The notes under the pieces are model-generated. The model saw nothing but the letters and a program-made list of their open reading frames with translations, did not search any database and was not told the DNA's origin. The position numbers and the translations under genes are program-made. Below are positions 1-8,519 of a stretch of 12,750 bases of DNA, piece after piece. The DNA comes from Nitrospira sp. Its GTDB lineage: Bacteria; Nitrospirota; Nitrospiria; Nitrospirales; Nitrospiraceae. The stretch is taken from positions 14,011 to 26,760 of the forward strand of contig JABMDG010000093.1 in the NCBI GenBank assembly GCA_015904045.1, in the 5' to 3' direction. Position 1 is the first letter of the stretch. The number at the start of each line of letters is the position of its first letter.

Positions 1-1784
1 CGTTGTGCCAGCACGCCGAGCATCGCATCCGCAAAACTGAACGGATCGCAGCCCATGTCCAGCAAGCGCGTGACGGTTTCGACCGCGCTGTTCGTATGCA
101 AGGTGCTTAGGACCAAGTGGCCGGTGAGAGAGGCCTCAATGCCCGTATCGGCTGTTTCCTTATCCCGCATTTCTCCGACCATGATGACATCGGGGTCGGC
201 GCGGAGGAATGCACGCATGGCTGCGGCGAATGTGAAGCCGATCTTCGGTTGAACCTGGACCTGGCGCAGCCCGTATTGTGTGATTTCGACCGGGTCTTCC
301 GCCGTCCAGATTTTAATATCCGGTGTGTTGATGTTTCCAAGGACAGAGTGAAGGGTGGTCGTTTTTCCGGATCCGGTCGGCCCTACGCAGAGAATGATGC
401 CGTAGGGTTTTTCAGAGATGGCTTTGAGCTCCTTAAGATTACGGTCGGAGAATCCCATTTTGTCGAGAGGCAGAGGCTCGCTGGCCGCCAGGATACGCAT
501 CACCACGTCTTCGTTATATCCGGCGGTGGGAAGGGTTGCGACACGAAGCTCGATCTCTCTCGACTCGGAGAGCTTGAACTTGATCTTACCGTCCTGAGGC
601 TTGCGGCGTTCTGCGATGTCCAGACTGGCCATGATCTTAAGCCGTGAGACAATGGCGCGCCGGTAGCTCTGGGGAATCTTCATATATTCGAAACAGTCGC
701 CGTCTACCCGGAAACGAACGAGCGTCTCGCGCTTTTCTCCGTACGGTTCGATGTGGATGTCCGATGCGTTTTGCCGGTAGGCGTCGGCGATGATCTGGTT
801 GGCCAGGCGCACGATCGCGCTGTCATTTTCGTCCAGCCCTCCTGATCCGGAGGCTTCTTCCATCGCCTCGGCCTGCGCTTCGGTGACGAGTTCGCCGAGA
901 ATGTCGGAGACGTTTTCGTCGAGTTTGCGCCCTCCCGTGTCCCCTGCCCCCGTCGAAGAGCCGAGGAATTGCGCGATGTCCCGCCGAAGACTGACGGCGA
1001 AGCGGATGTTGAGACCGGGGAACGTTCGCTTGATGTCTTGCACCCGGTCGAGATTGCCCGGGTCATCGGTCAATATTTCAACAGATGCCCGATCCCGCTT
1101 CAGCGGCATCCAATGGTGTTTCTTCAGGTAGTCGACGTTGAGGTTCTTGAGCAGTTCGATATCGACGAGCGTGCGCTCACTGTATTCGATATAGGGACAT
1201 TTGTAGAATTGCGCGAGCGACTTGCCGAGGTCGATCTTCGGGACCTTATATCTCTCGATGAGGAGGCTTTCAAGATCGCTGTTCGGTTTGCGCGACTCGG
1301 CAAGGGCGTTATCAAGGTCGTTCTGTGTGATGCATTTGCTGCTCAGTAAGAGATCGAACTTGGTCGGAGTCTTTTTGACGGCCTTCCGGAGGTTGAAGAA
1401 CGCGGTGCCGATCGCCTTCGCGATTTCTGCGACCGCTTCTTCATCTTTTCTCGTGAAGCGAGTGCCGTTTTTCTTGTTCAGGAGTTGGAGAACACCCATC
1501 AGATATTTGTTGTCGGCGACGATGGGGTAGGTCAGGACTTGCTTGGTTTTGAATCCGGTGCGCTTGTCGTATGCGTTATCATGAAGCAGCGAGGGATGGA
1601 CGGTCTTGAGTTCCACCGTGTTGTATGCGTCGACGATGTTCACGGGGCGAAGGTATTTGGCGCAGAAGCCCGGCAGACTCTGTTCGGTAATGGGGGTACG
1701 GACCTCTTCGACGGTATCGACGTTGGGGACTTTTGAGTAGATCTCTTTCTTCTCCGGGTCGAAGACGAACAGCGTCACGTCTTC
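1..1784 (-). CDS. GAF + GspE/PilB-type ATPase, main part (partial at the left edge; 5' end out of frame)
   Basis: The reading frame is open on the minus strand from 1784 to the window edge, about 594 codons, with the C-terminus missing. In order it holds a half-to-complete GAF domain (starting EDVTLFVFDPEKKE), a MshEN/T2SSE N-domain (around KFDLLLSSKCITQNDL), a linker, and the secretion ATPase. ATPase motifs seen are SDIHIEP, the Walker A motif GPTGSGKTTT (354-383), the Walker B region DPDVIMVGEMRD (162-197), and the His-box region TGHLVLSTLHTNSA. In this family the hexameric ATPase powers type IV pilus extension or type II secretion from the cytoplasmic face. I cannot tell PilB from GspE, because the Cys-rich segment and neighbouring pilus genes lie outside the window. 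The frame is closed upstream by a stop at 1875-1877, with no ATG, GTG or TTG before GTG 1776-1778. The natural N-terminus is therefore in another frame, encoded at 1775-2101. The family is sure; whether the gene is intact is doubtful. Confidence 0.85.
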
Positions 1785-1942
1785 GCGTCGACGATGTTCA
1801 CCGGTCGAAGATACTTGGCGCAGAAGCCCGCGAGACTTTGTTCCGTGATGGGGATGCGGAGTTCTTCGACAGAGTCAACGTGAGGAACTTTCGAGAAAAT
1901 CTCTTTCTTCTCGGAGTCGAACGCAAAGAGGGTTAAATCTTC
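1627..1942 (-). repeat. Tandem pair of diverged half-GAF coding segments (158 bp period)
   Basis: Copy 1627-1784 aligns without gaps to copy 1785-1942. By eye I count 33 differences in 158 positions, about 79% identity. Translated on the minus strand the copies differ at 9 of 52 residues, for example LTLFAFDSEKKEIF against VTLFVFDPEKKEIY. The period is 158, not 159, so the join shifts the frame. The first 17 bases of each copy (1627-1643 and 1785-1801) are identical and include GTCGAC. Confidence 0.9.
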
Positions 1943-2101
1943 GGCGTCGAACAAGCTCAGGATGTCTTTATGAAGGTCCAGAAGAATCTGATCGAGGTTG
2001 GCGGCAGCGTTTATTTGAGAGATGATCTTTTTGACATGCTCGGCATGCTCGACCTTCAGCTGCAACTCCTGAAGGTTCTGAGAGATGGGTTTTGCCTGCA
2101 T
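1775..2101 (-). CDS. N-terminal fragment of the GAF-ATPase, truncated by an out-of-frame junction
   Basis: This is a 108-residue frame starting MQAKPISQNLQELQ. The ATG at 2099-2101 is preceded by GGAG ten bases upstream. A longer TTG start at 2179 is possible but has no clear ribosome site. The protein begins with an amphipathic, probably coiled, helix (residues about 5-35). It then holds the first half of a GAF domain (LSLFDAEDLTLFAFDSEKKE ... YLRPVNIVDA). Immediately after VDA the frame ends as K-T-stop (TGA at 1775-1777). In the ATPase part the same VDA is followed by YNTVEL, so this fragment should have continued there. Adding one base at the junction would join it to the downstream ATPase but would repeat about 53 residues. 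It is most likely the 5' end of the same or a paralogous gspE/pilB-like gene. It could also be a real short GAF protein, but the abrupt end makes that unlikely. Confidence 0.6.
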   Translation of the reverse strand: MQAKPISQNLQELQLKVEHAEHVKKIISQINAAANLDQILLDLHKDILSLFDAEDLTLFAFDSEKKEIFSKVPHVDSVEELRIPITEQSLAGFCAKYLRPVNIVDAKT

Positions 2102-2197
2102 GTTCGCTGCACTCCGTCTGGTGAACAGCGTTGCCGGGCGGTCTGAACATCCCAGGAGGGAGGCCGCAACGCGTGTCAAGATCGAGAATCGAGTTTC

Positions 2198-2225
2198 AGT
2201 CTAGCCCAACGGTGCAAGAAGGCAA
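2198..2225 (-). promoter_or_regulatory. Weak candidate sigma70 promoter for the GAF-ATPase gene
   Basis: On the minus strand a -35-like TTGCCT (2220-2225) is followed after 16 bp by TAGACT (2198-2203), the same -10 hexamer as in the uppS promoter. The predicted start near 2191 would give a leader of about 90 nt to the ATG at 2101. Each hexamer matches the consensus at only four of six bases. The 191 bp gap after proS makes a separate promoter plausible. I saw no clear terminator hairpin in this gap. Confidence 0.3.
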
Positions 2226-2292
2226 GGAAAAGCAAATTTCTCTGAGGCTCACTGGTGGCCGAACGAGAAGGAGTGGACTGTCCGTGGATAAG

Positions 2293-4032
2293 TTATGCGC
2301 AGGAAGTGGAGCCCAGAGGCAGCGCCAGGTCGGCCTGGCCAGATAATCGGCGGAGATGCGCAACGACATCCGACGGCGCGACACGAGATTTCACTCCGCT
2401 CCGCCGAACTTTGATTTCCACGATGCCGTCGGCCAGTCCTTTGTCGCCGATGACGATTTGGAATGGAGCTCCGATGAGGTCGGCGTCATTGAATTTGACG
2501 CCGGCGCGATCGGCGCGGTCGTCCCACAAGACTTCGAAGCCTTCCGCCGACAGGTCGGCATAGAGGCGCGCCGTCGCGTCGGCCGTCTCGGCCGATTGGC
2601 TTACCGGCAAGAGATGGACGTGAAAGGGCGCGATCGGAAGGGGCCAAATGATACCTTTATCGTCGTGGTTTTGTTCGATCGCCGCCGCGGCAGTGCGGCC
2701 GACTCCGATGCCGTAACAACCCATAATGGCCAGGCGCTCTTTCCCCTGATCGTCGAGGATGGTTGCATTCATGCTCTTGCTGTATTTTGTCCCCAGGAGA
2801 AAGACTTGTCCCACTTCGATGCCCTTGGCAAGCGTCAAGAGCCCAGGCCCTCGCGGCGAGGGGTCGCCGGCTTGCGCGTTGCGAAGATCCGCGAACTGAT
2901 CCACTGTGAAATCGCGGTCCCAATTAGCATCGACATAATGCGTGTCGGCCCGGTTTGCCCCCACCACCACATTTCTCAACCCTTTGATGGCATGGTCCGC
3001 CAAGATGCGTACACCCCTCAGGCCGATCGGGCCTGCGAATCCAACGGGCGCGCCAGTCAGGAGAGATACAGTGTCCGGATCGGCCAGTTGGACCTCCGTG
3101 ACGCGCAACAGCCGGGCCAGTTTGACCTCATTGAGATCGTGATCTCCGCGAACAAGGACAGCGACGGTGTCTTTGTCCGCACGATACAGGAGCGTTTTGA
3201 CCAACTGCCGTGGAGAGATTGTTAGGAACGCCGTGACTTCTTCCACCGTCCGGCGTTGCGGGGTCGCCACGGGAGTCAATGGGCGAAGCGGAACATCGCT
3301 AAGTTCCGAAGGAGGAAGGACTTCGGCTCGTTCGAGGTTCGCGGCATAGGAACCCTGGTCGCTATAGACCACTGTCGCTTCCCCGGTTTCGGCCAGGACC
3401 ATGAATTCGTGCGAGACGTCACCGCCGATCAGGCCTGTATCCGCTTCAACCGCACGGAATGTAAGGCCGCATCGCGTGAAGATCCGGGTGTAGGCATCGT
3501 ACATCTTTTGATAGCTGATTTTGGCGCCAGCGTCATCGGCATCGAAACTGTAAGCGTCTTTCATGATGAACTCGCGCCCGCGCATGAGGCCGAAGCGGGG
3601 GCGGATTTCATCACGAAACTTTGTCTGGATTTGATAGAAATTCAACGGCAGCTGGCGATACGAGCGGACCTCGCGCCTGAAAAGGTCAGTAATCACCTCT
3701 TCATGCGTCGGGCCGAGACAGAAGTCCCGCTCGTGACGGTCCTTGAAGCGCAGCAGCTCTTTACCGTAATACTCCCAGCGGCCCGTTTCTTTCCATAATT
3801 CAGCGGGGGAGGCGATGGGCATTAACAACTCTTGTGCCCCGGCTCGGTTCATCTCCTCACGGATGATCTGTTCGATCTTGCGGATGACCCGCAGGCCAAG
3901 CGGGAGATAGGTATAGATACCGGCCGCCGTTTTCCGGATCAGCCCGGCGCGCAACATTAGCCTGTGGCTGACGGTCTCCGCCTCACCGGGATCTTCCCGT
4001 AGGGTGGGAATGAGCAGCTGGGTGGTTTTCAT
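2293..4032 (-). CDS. proS: Prolyl-tRNA synthetase (bacterial type with editing insertion)
   Basis: This class II aminoacyl-tRNA synthetase joins proline to tRNA-Pro using ATP in the cytoplasm. At 579 residues it has the normal length for the bacterial form. The N-terminal catalytic core carries GPTHEE (108-112), motif 2 around FRDEIRPRFGLMRGREF (139-155), and motif 3 around MGCYGIGVGRT (437-447). The YbaK-like editing insertion, which clears mischarged Ala-tRNA-Pro, spans roughly 225-400. It has VKTLL at 278-282 (Lys279 as in the E. coli enzyme) and GDHDLNEVK at 296-304. The C-terminal anticodon-binding domain runs from about 465. The ATG at 4032 lies 6 bp after the rseP stop and has no strong Shine-Dalgarno sequence, so translation is probably coupled to rseP. 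It sits last in the uppS-cdsA-dxr-rseP-proS series, a common order in diverse bacteria. Confidence 0.97.
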   Translation of the reverse strand: MKTTQLLIPTLREDPGEAETVSHRLMLRAGLIRKTAAGIYTYLPLGLRVIRKIEQIIREEMNRAGAQELLMPIASPAELWKETGRWEYYGKELLRFKDRHERDFCLGPTHEEVITDLFRREVRSYRQLPLNFYQIQTKFRDEIRPRFGLMRGREFIMKDAYSFDADDAGAKISYQKMYDAYTRIFTRCGLTFRAVEADTGLIGGDVSHEFMVLAETGEATVVYSDQGSYAANLERAEVLPPSELSDVPLRPLTPVATPQRRTVEEVTAFLTISPRQLVKTLLYRADKDTVAVLVRGDHDLNEVKLARLLRVTEVQLADPDTVSLLTGAPVGFAGPIGLRGVRILADHAIKGLRNVVVGANRADTHYVDANWDRDFTVDQFADLRNAQAGDPSPRGPGLLTLAKGIEVGQVFLLGTKYSKSMNATILDDQGKERLAIMGCYGIGVGRTAAAAIEQNHDDKGIIWPLPIAPFHVHLLPVSQSAETADATARLYADLSAEGFEVLWDDRADRAGVKFNDADLIGAPFQIVIGDKGLADGIVEIKVRRSGVKSRVAPSDVVAHLRRLSGQADLALPLGSTSCA

Positions 4033-4038
4033 GGAAGC

Positions 4039-5427
4039 TTAGCGGGAGAACATACGCTCCAGGTCGTTCCAGAAGGCAAAGATCATGATCCCGACCAGCA
4101 GGACCAGCCCGGCCTGCTGTGCGAATTCCCGCTGGCGTTCGCCGATCGGCTTGCGCAGGATGCCCTCAATCAAGAAAAAGAGCAAGTGGCCTCCATCAAG
4201 GATGGGAATGGGCAGCAGATTGAGCACGCCGAGGTTGATGCTGAGCAATGCAATTAAGAAGATGTAACTTGAGGCGCCCCTCTCTGCCGCTTCTCCAGAC
4301 ACGTTGGCGATCATGAGAGGGCCACCGATGTTCTTTCGCGAGATGTCTCCCGTAATCAACTTGTAGAGGGAGGCGACGGTGAACTCCGTCCATGACCATG
4401 TTGCCTTAAGGCCGTCAGTGACTGCGAGAAGAGGCGTTGCTGAATGCAATAACGTTTGGCCGGGACCGGCCCCGATCCGTCCGATCTCCCGTACATTCCC
4501 ATCGACCGTTTCTTGTTCAAGGCGCGGGGTAATCTGTAAGGTGATGCGTTGCCCATTCCGATTGATATCGAACCGCAATGGTTTCTTAGGGTTGTCTCGT
4601 ATGACCTTGGTCATCTGAACCCAGGTGTAGATGGGTTCTCCATTGATGGCTTCAATCCGGTCGCCTTCCCGAATCCCCGCTTCCGCTGCAGGAAACTTGG
4701 GGGTGAGTTCCATAATGACCGGCGCAGGTTCCTCTATCCCAATCGTGTAGCGTGGGTCTTTGTGGTTCGTCCCGTTAGGAGCGATGGCTCGAGGGGTCAC
4801 CTCGAACGTCAGCACCTCAGCTTTTCGGCGGACCTCTATGGCAAGAGGCAGCCCTTGACTCTTTTCGACCATGTCGAACACTTCATTGCGAATCGTCACT
4901 TCTTTTTGATTAATCCGAAGAACACGGTCTCCCACCCGCAATCCAGCCACGTACCCTGGTGAATCCGGACGAAGTGCTTCAATGTCCGGCATCAAAGAAC
5001 CGATCGCTGACGTCGGTAAACCGCCTCCGAAGGCGAGCCAAGTACTGAATATCAGGTAGGCGAGAATGAAGTTGAAGCCGGGTCCTGCCGCGACGATGAG
5101 CACCTTCCCCCACACCCCTTGATGAACGAAGGAGCGTTTGCGATCTTCCGGTGTCGTCGCTTCGGTCTCTTCTTCGCCGAACAGTTTGACATAGCCACCC
5201 AGCGGCACGGCGGAGAGCAAGTACTCGGTTTCTCCAACCTGGCGGCCCATCAGCTTGGGACCGAAGCCAAGCGAAAATTTCAGGACTTTCACGCCAACCC
5301 AGCGAGCAGCGAGAAAATGGCCGAGCTCGTGGAACGCGATGAGAATCCCTATCATGAGGAGGAACCATCCGGCTTTTTGCATCAACAGCCAGAGGGTGTC
5401 GGGGGACCAGGCGAAGGCGGAGGACAT
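4039..5427 (-). CDS. rseP: RIP metalloprotease RseP (site-2 protease family, two PDZ domains)
   Basis: This is a membrane-embedded zinc protease of the M50 family. In E. coli RseP cuts anti-sigma factor RseA and signal-peptide remnants within the inner membrane. The first membrane helix carries the zinc site HELGH (residues 33-37). The third zinc ligand lies in the C-terminal NLLPIPILDGGH motif (LDG from about 410), followed by the last membrane segment (GLVLLVGIMIFAFW). Two PDZ domains lie between, roughly residues 125-210 and 220-305 (SPGYVAGLRVGDRVLRIN and AAEAGIREGDRIEAING). I chose ATG 5427 (462 aa) because AGGAG lies 9 bases upstream. The GTG at 5433 would leave only 3 bases to that site. 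A 72 bp gap separates it from dxr. No RseA/RpoE genes are in the window, so the substrate is unknown. Confidence 0.96.
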   Translation of the reverse strand: MSSAFAWSPDTLWLLMQKAGWFLLMIGILIAFHELGHFLAARWVGVKVLKFSLGFGPKLMGRQVGETEYLLSAVPLGGYVKLFGEEETEATTPEDRKRSFVHQGVWGKVLIVAAGPGFNFILAYLIFSTWLAFGGGLPTSAIGSLMPDIEALRPDSPGYVAGLRVGDRVLRINQKEVTIRNEVFDMVEKSQGLPLAIEVRRKAEVLTFEVTPRAIAPNGTNHKDPRYTIGIEEPAPVIMELTPKFPAAEAGIREGDRIEAINGEPIYTWVQMTKVIRDNPKKPLRFDINRNGQRITLQITPRLEQETVDGNVREIGRIGAGPGQTLLHSATPLLAVTDGLKATWSWTEFTVASLYKLITGDISRKNIGGPLMIANVSGEAAERGASSYIFLIALLSINLGVLNLLPIPILDGGHLLFFLIEGILRKPIGERQREFAQQAGLVLLVGIMIFAFWNDLERMFSR

Positions 5428-5499
5428 CGTCACGATCTCCTGTGAAAAGTGCCGGAGGTTACTCTAACATCGATCGGCCAGAATTCAAAATCATACTCG

Positions 5500-6660
5500 T
5501 CAGCGCGGTAAGGCGTGGACCAACGATTCGGCCTTCTCTCTTGCCCAGCGATCCGCTTCCAGCGCGTCATCGAGTCCGGCAATCTCCCGCTGCGTGTGGG
5601 CTTCCATCGTGCTGCGAATGACGTCGGCGATCTCAATGAAACGAACGCCGCCGTTGAGGAACGCCTCGACGGCGACTTCGTTGGCAGCATTCATAGCGGC
5701 CGGCATAGTACCGCCGACTCGAAGCGATTCGTAGCCGAGGTTGAGGCAGGGGAACCGGTCATGGTCGGGCTTAGCAAATGTGAGTTTCCCTACCTCGGTC
5801 AGATCCAGCGACGGCAAATCCAGCGGCATCCGTTCCGGATACCGCATGGCGTACGAAATGGGCGTTCGCATGTCGGGTAACCCGAGTTGGGCGATCATCG
5901 ACCGGTCTTCGTATTCGACCAGGGAGTGGATAATGCTCTCCCGGTGCACGAGGACGTCGATGCGGGACTCGGAGATGCCGAACAGCCAGCGGGCTTCGAC
6001 CACTTCCAAGCCTTTGTTCATCAAGGTAGCCGAGTCGATGGTGATCTTCGAACCCATCTTCCAATTCGGATGTTGGAGCGCGCGCTCCGGTGTCACGGAG
6101 TGCAGCTGTTCTTTCGTGAGCGTCCAGAGGGCGCCGCCGGACGCCGTCAGAATCAGCCGGCGGACGTCCTCAAGTCGATGGCCTTCTAAGGATTGGAAAA
6201 TCGCACTGTGCTCGCTATCAACGGGAAAAATCCGGACCCCGTGTTTATGAGCTTCGTCCTGCATTAATTTGCCGGCCATGACCATGGGTTCTTTATTGGC
6301 CAGCGCGATATGTTTCCCGCTGCGGATGGCTGCCAAGGTTGGGACGAGGCCGGCGGCTCCTACGATGGCGGAAATCACAAGTTCGGCTCCGGGCATCGCG
6401 GCCACCTGAGTGATGCCATCCTCTCCGGCCAGGATTTCAACCGGAAGGCCTGCGCATCGTGTCCGGAGTGTGGCCGCGGACGATTCGGTTGAGACGGCAA
6501 CGGCCTTGGGTTTGAACGAACGGATTTGTGCTTCAAGTTTGTCGACGTTGCCGCCGGCCGTCAGCCCGACGACTCGAAATTCCTCGGGAAATCGCTGGAC
6601 GATATCGAGCGTATTGGTGCCGATCGATCCGGTCGAACCCAGGATAATGATGGACTTCAT
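5500..6660 (-). CDS. dxr: 1-deoxy-D-xylulose 5-phosphate reductoisomerase
   Basis: Dxr converts DXP to 2-C-methyl-D-erythritol 4-phosphate with NADPH and a divalent metal. This is the committed step of the MEP isoprenoid pathway. The 386-residue length is normal. The NADPH-binding loop GSTGSIG is at 8-14 and ANKEP at 121-125. The metal ligands are Asp148 and Glu150 in PVDSEHSAIFQ, and Glu219 in MNKGLEVVEA. Substrate-binding residues include Ser174 in TASGG, His197 in HPNWKMG, and Asn215/Lys216. Position 240 is Arg in VHRES, where the E. coli enzyme has Pro (VHPQS); other catalytic residues are intact. ATG 6660 has AGGAG five bases upstream. It starts 12 bp after cdsA and shares an operon with uppS, which consumes products of this pathway. 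Confidence 0.97.
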   Translation of the reverse strand: MKSIIILGSTGSIGTNTLDIVQRFPEEFRVVGLTAGGNVDKLEAQIRSFKPKAVAVSTESSAATLRTRCAGLPVEILAGEDGITQVAAMPGAELVISAIVGAAGLVPTLAAIRSGKHIALANKEPMVMAGKLMQDEAHKHGVRIFPVDSEHSAIFQSLEGHRLEDVRRLILTASGGALWTLTKEQLHSVTPERALQHPNWKMGSKITIDSATLMNKGLEVVEARWLFGISESRIDVLVHRESIIHSLVEYEDRSMIAQLGLPDMRTPISYAMRYPERMPLDLPSLDLTEVGKLTFAKPDHDRFPCLNLGYESLRVGGTMPAAMNAANEVAVEAFLNGGVRFIEIADVIRSTMEAHTQREIAGLDDALEADRWAREKAESLVHALPR

Positions 6661-6672
6661 ATGCTCTCCTCG

Positions 6673-7515
6673 TTAGGGGGACGGTGCGATGCCGCAAACC
6701 CAGGTGACATAGTAGTAGAAGGCAGGGGCGGTGAACAAGAGACTGTCGATTCGGTCCAGCATCCCTCCGTGGCCCGGTAAGATGCTTCCGGAATCTTTGA
6801 CCCCTACGCAGCGCTTGATGGCCGATTCCCAGAGATCGCCGAACAGCCCAGCCACAGTCAGTACCACGCCGAGAATCACTGTGTCCATCGGCTGCAACTG
6901 CGGGATGAACCAGGCTTGGGCCAAGAGGGCAGCAGCAACGGCCAGCCCAATGCCTCCCAACAGGCCCTCGACCGTTTTCTTCGGGCTGATCTTCGGCGCG
7001 AGCAGGTGCTTGCCCCAGAGCGTGCCGGCGTAATAGGCGCCTATATCTGCCGCCCAGGTCACGAGCGCAAGGAACAGTACGAGCCACTCGCCGCCGGTCA
7101 GCAAGCGAGCGGATGCCACGGTACTCAATGTCAGGCCGACGTAAATAACGCCGAACGCGGTGATAGCTGTATCCTTTATGCGGCGCTCAGCCGGGCCGGG
7201 TGACAGCAATAGGGCAACCGGCAGAGTCAATATTCCAACAGCGAGCAGATCCGTCAGGTCATAGGACAGGTGATGCCGGGCCAATACAAGCGCGGAGAGC
7301 GCTAATCCGGTGCCGACAAGTACATGGTTGGGGCGGGATTGAAAGCTGATGCGGTACAGTTCCAGCAAGGCCAGGCCTCCGCCGACCATCAGGAGGAGCG
7401 TTAAGGCCCAGGGAGGAAGGTAGCGGATGATGACGTAGACGCCTGGAATCAACAAGGCTGCGGTATAGACACGCCTGAGGTCGAAGCGTCGGGTGCCGGT
7501 CGAGAGGGTCGTCAC
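6673..7515 (-). CDS. cdsA: Phosphatidate cytidylyltransferase (CDP-diglyceride synthase)
   Basis: CdsA makes CDP-diacylglycerol from phosphatidic acid and CTP in the inner membrane, the branch point for all phospholipids. The 280-residue protein is mostly hydrophobic with about seven or eight membrane segments. It carries the family signature near the C-terminus, SAIKRCVGVKDSGS followed by LPGHGGMLDRID (residues about 231-257). It also has the conserved ADIGAYYAGTLWGKH and ISPKKTVEG stretch. The start is a GTG at 7513-7515. No ATG, GTG or TTG lies in frame between it and the upstream stop at 7543-7545, and the first internal Met is about 40 residues in, inside a membrane helix. There is no clear Shine-Dalgarno site. 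The gene lies 55 bp after uppS and 12 bp before dxr, so it is probably cotranscribed. Confidence 0.96.
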   Translation of the reverse strand: MTTLSTGTRRFDLRRVYTAALLIPGVYVIIRYLPPWALTLLLMVGGGLALLELYRISFQSRPNHVLVGTGLALSALVLARHHLSYDLTDLLAVGILTLPVALLLSPGPAERRIKDTAITAFGVIYVGLTLSTVASARLLTGGEWLVLFLALVTWAADIGAYYAGTLWGKHLLAPKISPKKTVEGLLGGIGLAVAAALLAQAWFIPQLQPMDTVILGVVLTVAGLFGDLWESAIKRCVGVKDSGSILPGHGGMLDRIDSLLFTAPAFYYYVTWVCGIAPSP

Positions 7516-7570
7516 AAGCGTCGGGGTGTGTGTCGTGACATATCAGTAACAGGGGAGGCTTCCACAGAGA

Positions 7571-8356
7571 TTACGATGAGACCACGCTCAGAACCCGGCC
7601 GAAGCGGCGCTCCCGTTTTTGATATTCCAACAGGGCCAGCAGGAACTCACGCCGGCGGAAGTCCGGCCAGAGTGTCGGGGTGAAACACAGTTCCGTATAG
7701 GCCAGCTGCCAGAGGAGAAAATTGCTGATGCGTGTTTCCCCGCTGGTTCGAATGAGCAGGTCTGGGTCGGGAAGGGGATGGGTGTACAGGTATTGTTGGA
7801 GCAAAGTTTCATCGATCCGGTCCGGTTGGATGACGCCGGCGCGGACATCGGCCACCAGCTCCTTCACGGCATCGGCGATCTCCGCGCGGCCGCTGTAGCT
7901 GAGCGCGACGGTGAGGACCATTCTGTCGCAATGGGCGGTTTCCTGTTCGGTGGTACGCACCCAATGTTGGGCCGACCGGGGTAACGGCTCGAGCCGACCG
8001 ATGGCCCGGAAGCGAACGCGTTGCTCGATCAAACTGGCTCGCTCAGTGGAAAGATAGTGTTCCAGGAGGCCCATCAAAGCGCTGATTTCCTGTGTCGGGC
8101 GGTTCCAATTTTCCTGGGAAAATGCGTAGATCGTCAGGGCCTGGATGCCGAGTTCCAGGCACTGTGAAATCATTTCCCGGACGGAGTTGATGCCTTCCCG
8201 ATGCCCCGCGATGCGAGGAAGCCCCCGGAGTTCCGCCCATCGCCCGTTGCCGTCCATGATGACAGCGACATGTTTCGGCAAGAGCTCCGGCTCCAGCTTA
8301 GCGGTCAGTTCATGCTCTGAGAGTTGGTCGAGGTTTGAGGCAAGCCGGTGCGTCAT
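7571..8356 (-). CDS. uppS: Undecaprenyl diphosphate synthase (cis-prenyltransferase)
   Basis: UppS condenses farnesyl diphosphate with eight isopentenyl diphosphates to form the C55 carrier lipid for peptidoglycan and surface polysaccharides. The protein has 261 residues, close to the usual 245-260. Visible motifs are the catalytic MDGNGRWA (Asp35), GHREG, YAFSQENWNRP, and the substrate-binding stretch DPDLLIRTSGETRISNF followed by PTLWPDF. The usual NYGGR motif reads SYSGR here, a mild variation. I chose ATG 8356. The open frame continues to 8488, but that longer start lies upstream of the predicted promoter, and no ATG, GTG or TTG occurs in frame between the predicted transcript start and 8356. 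It is the first gene of the uppS-cdsA-dxr-rseP-proS unit. In many bacteria frr and pyrH precede it; here it is divergent from tldD. Confidence 0.96.
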   Translation of the reverse strand: MTHRLASNLDQLSEHELTAKLEPELLPKHVAVIMDGNGRWAELRGLPRIAGHREGINSVREMISQCLELGIQALTIYAFSQENWNRPTQEISALMGLLEHYLSTERASLIEQRVRFRAIGRLEPLPRSAQHWVRTTEQETAHCDRMVLTVALSYSGRAEIADAVKELVADVRAGVIQPDRIDETLLQQYLYTHPLPDPDLLIRTSGETRISNFLLWQLAYTELCFTPTLWPDFRRREFLLALLEYQKRERRFGRVLSVVSS

Positions 8357-8411
8357 GGACTCTTGAGCGCGTTCCTTGTCACTATTCGGTTCGAAGGTAT
8401 GAATGAAAAGA

Positions 8412-8440
8412 AGTCTACTGGTGAGGGTAGGGAATGTCAA
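8412..8440 (-). promoter_or_regulatory. Sigma70-type promoter of the uppS operon
   Basis: On the minus strand a perfect -35 TTGACA (8435-8440) is separated by 17 bp from a -10 TAGACT (8412-8417). The predicted transcript start is near 8405, about 49 nt before the uppS ATG. This is the strongest promoter match I see in the window. Confidence 0.7.
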
Positions 8441-8489
8441 ACAAATCCTGGAGAACGGCGTGCTTCGAGGACACGCCCAGATCATCACA

Positions 8490-8519
8490 TTGCGGCTGCG
8501 GAAATGAATGGGCTATACT
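8490..8519 (+). promoter_or_regulatory. Sigma70-type promoter of tldD
   Basis: A -35-like TTGCGG (8490-8495) lies 18 bp from a -10 TATACT (8514-8519). The predicted start is near 8526, about 30 nt before the chosen tldD ATG at 8556. This places the ATG at 8508 upstream of the transcript and argues against it as the start codon. Confidence 0.55.

Noticed and set aside
2171..2179. TTGACA on the minus strand (2174-2179) as a -35 box for the GAF-ATPase
   Set aside because: No -10-like hexamer lies 16-18 bp downstream; that region is GC-rich.
2356..3225. A 289-codon plus-strand open frame opposite proS, and similar long frames opposite other genes
   Set aside because: These lie antisense to strongly conserved genes and have no recognisable motifs. 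GC-rich DNA commonly gives long shadow frames.
8357..8488. A longer uppS beginning at 8488
   Set aside because: The extension overlaps the uppS promoter and has no homology-like features. ATG 8356 gives the usual length.
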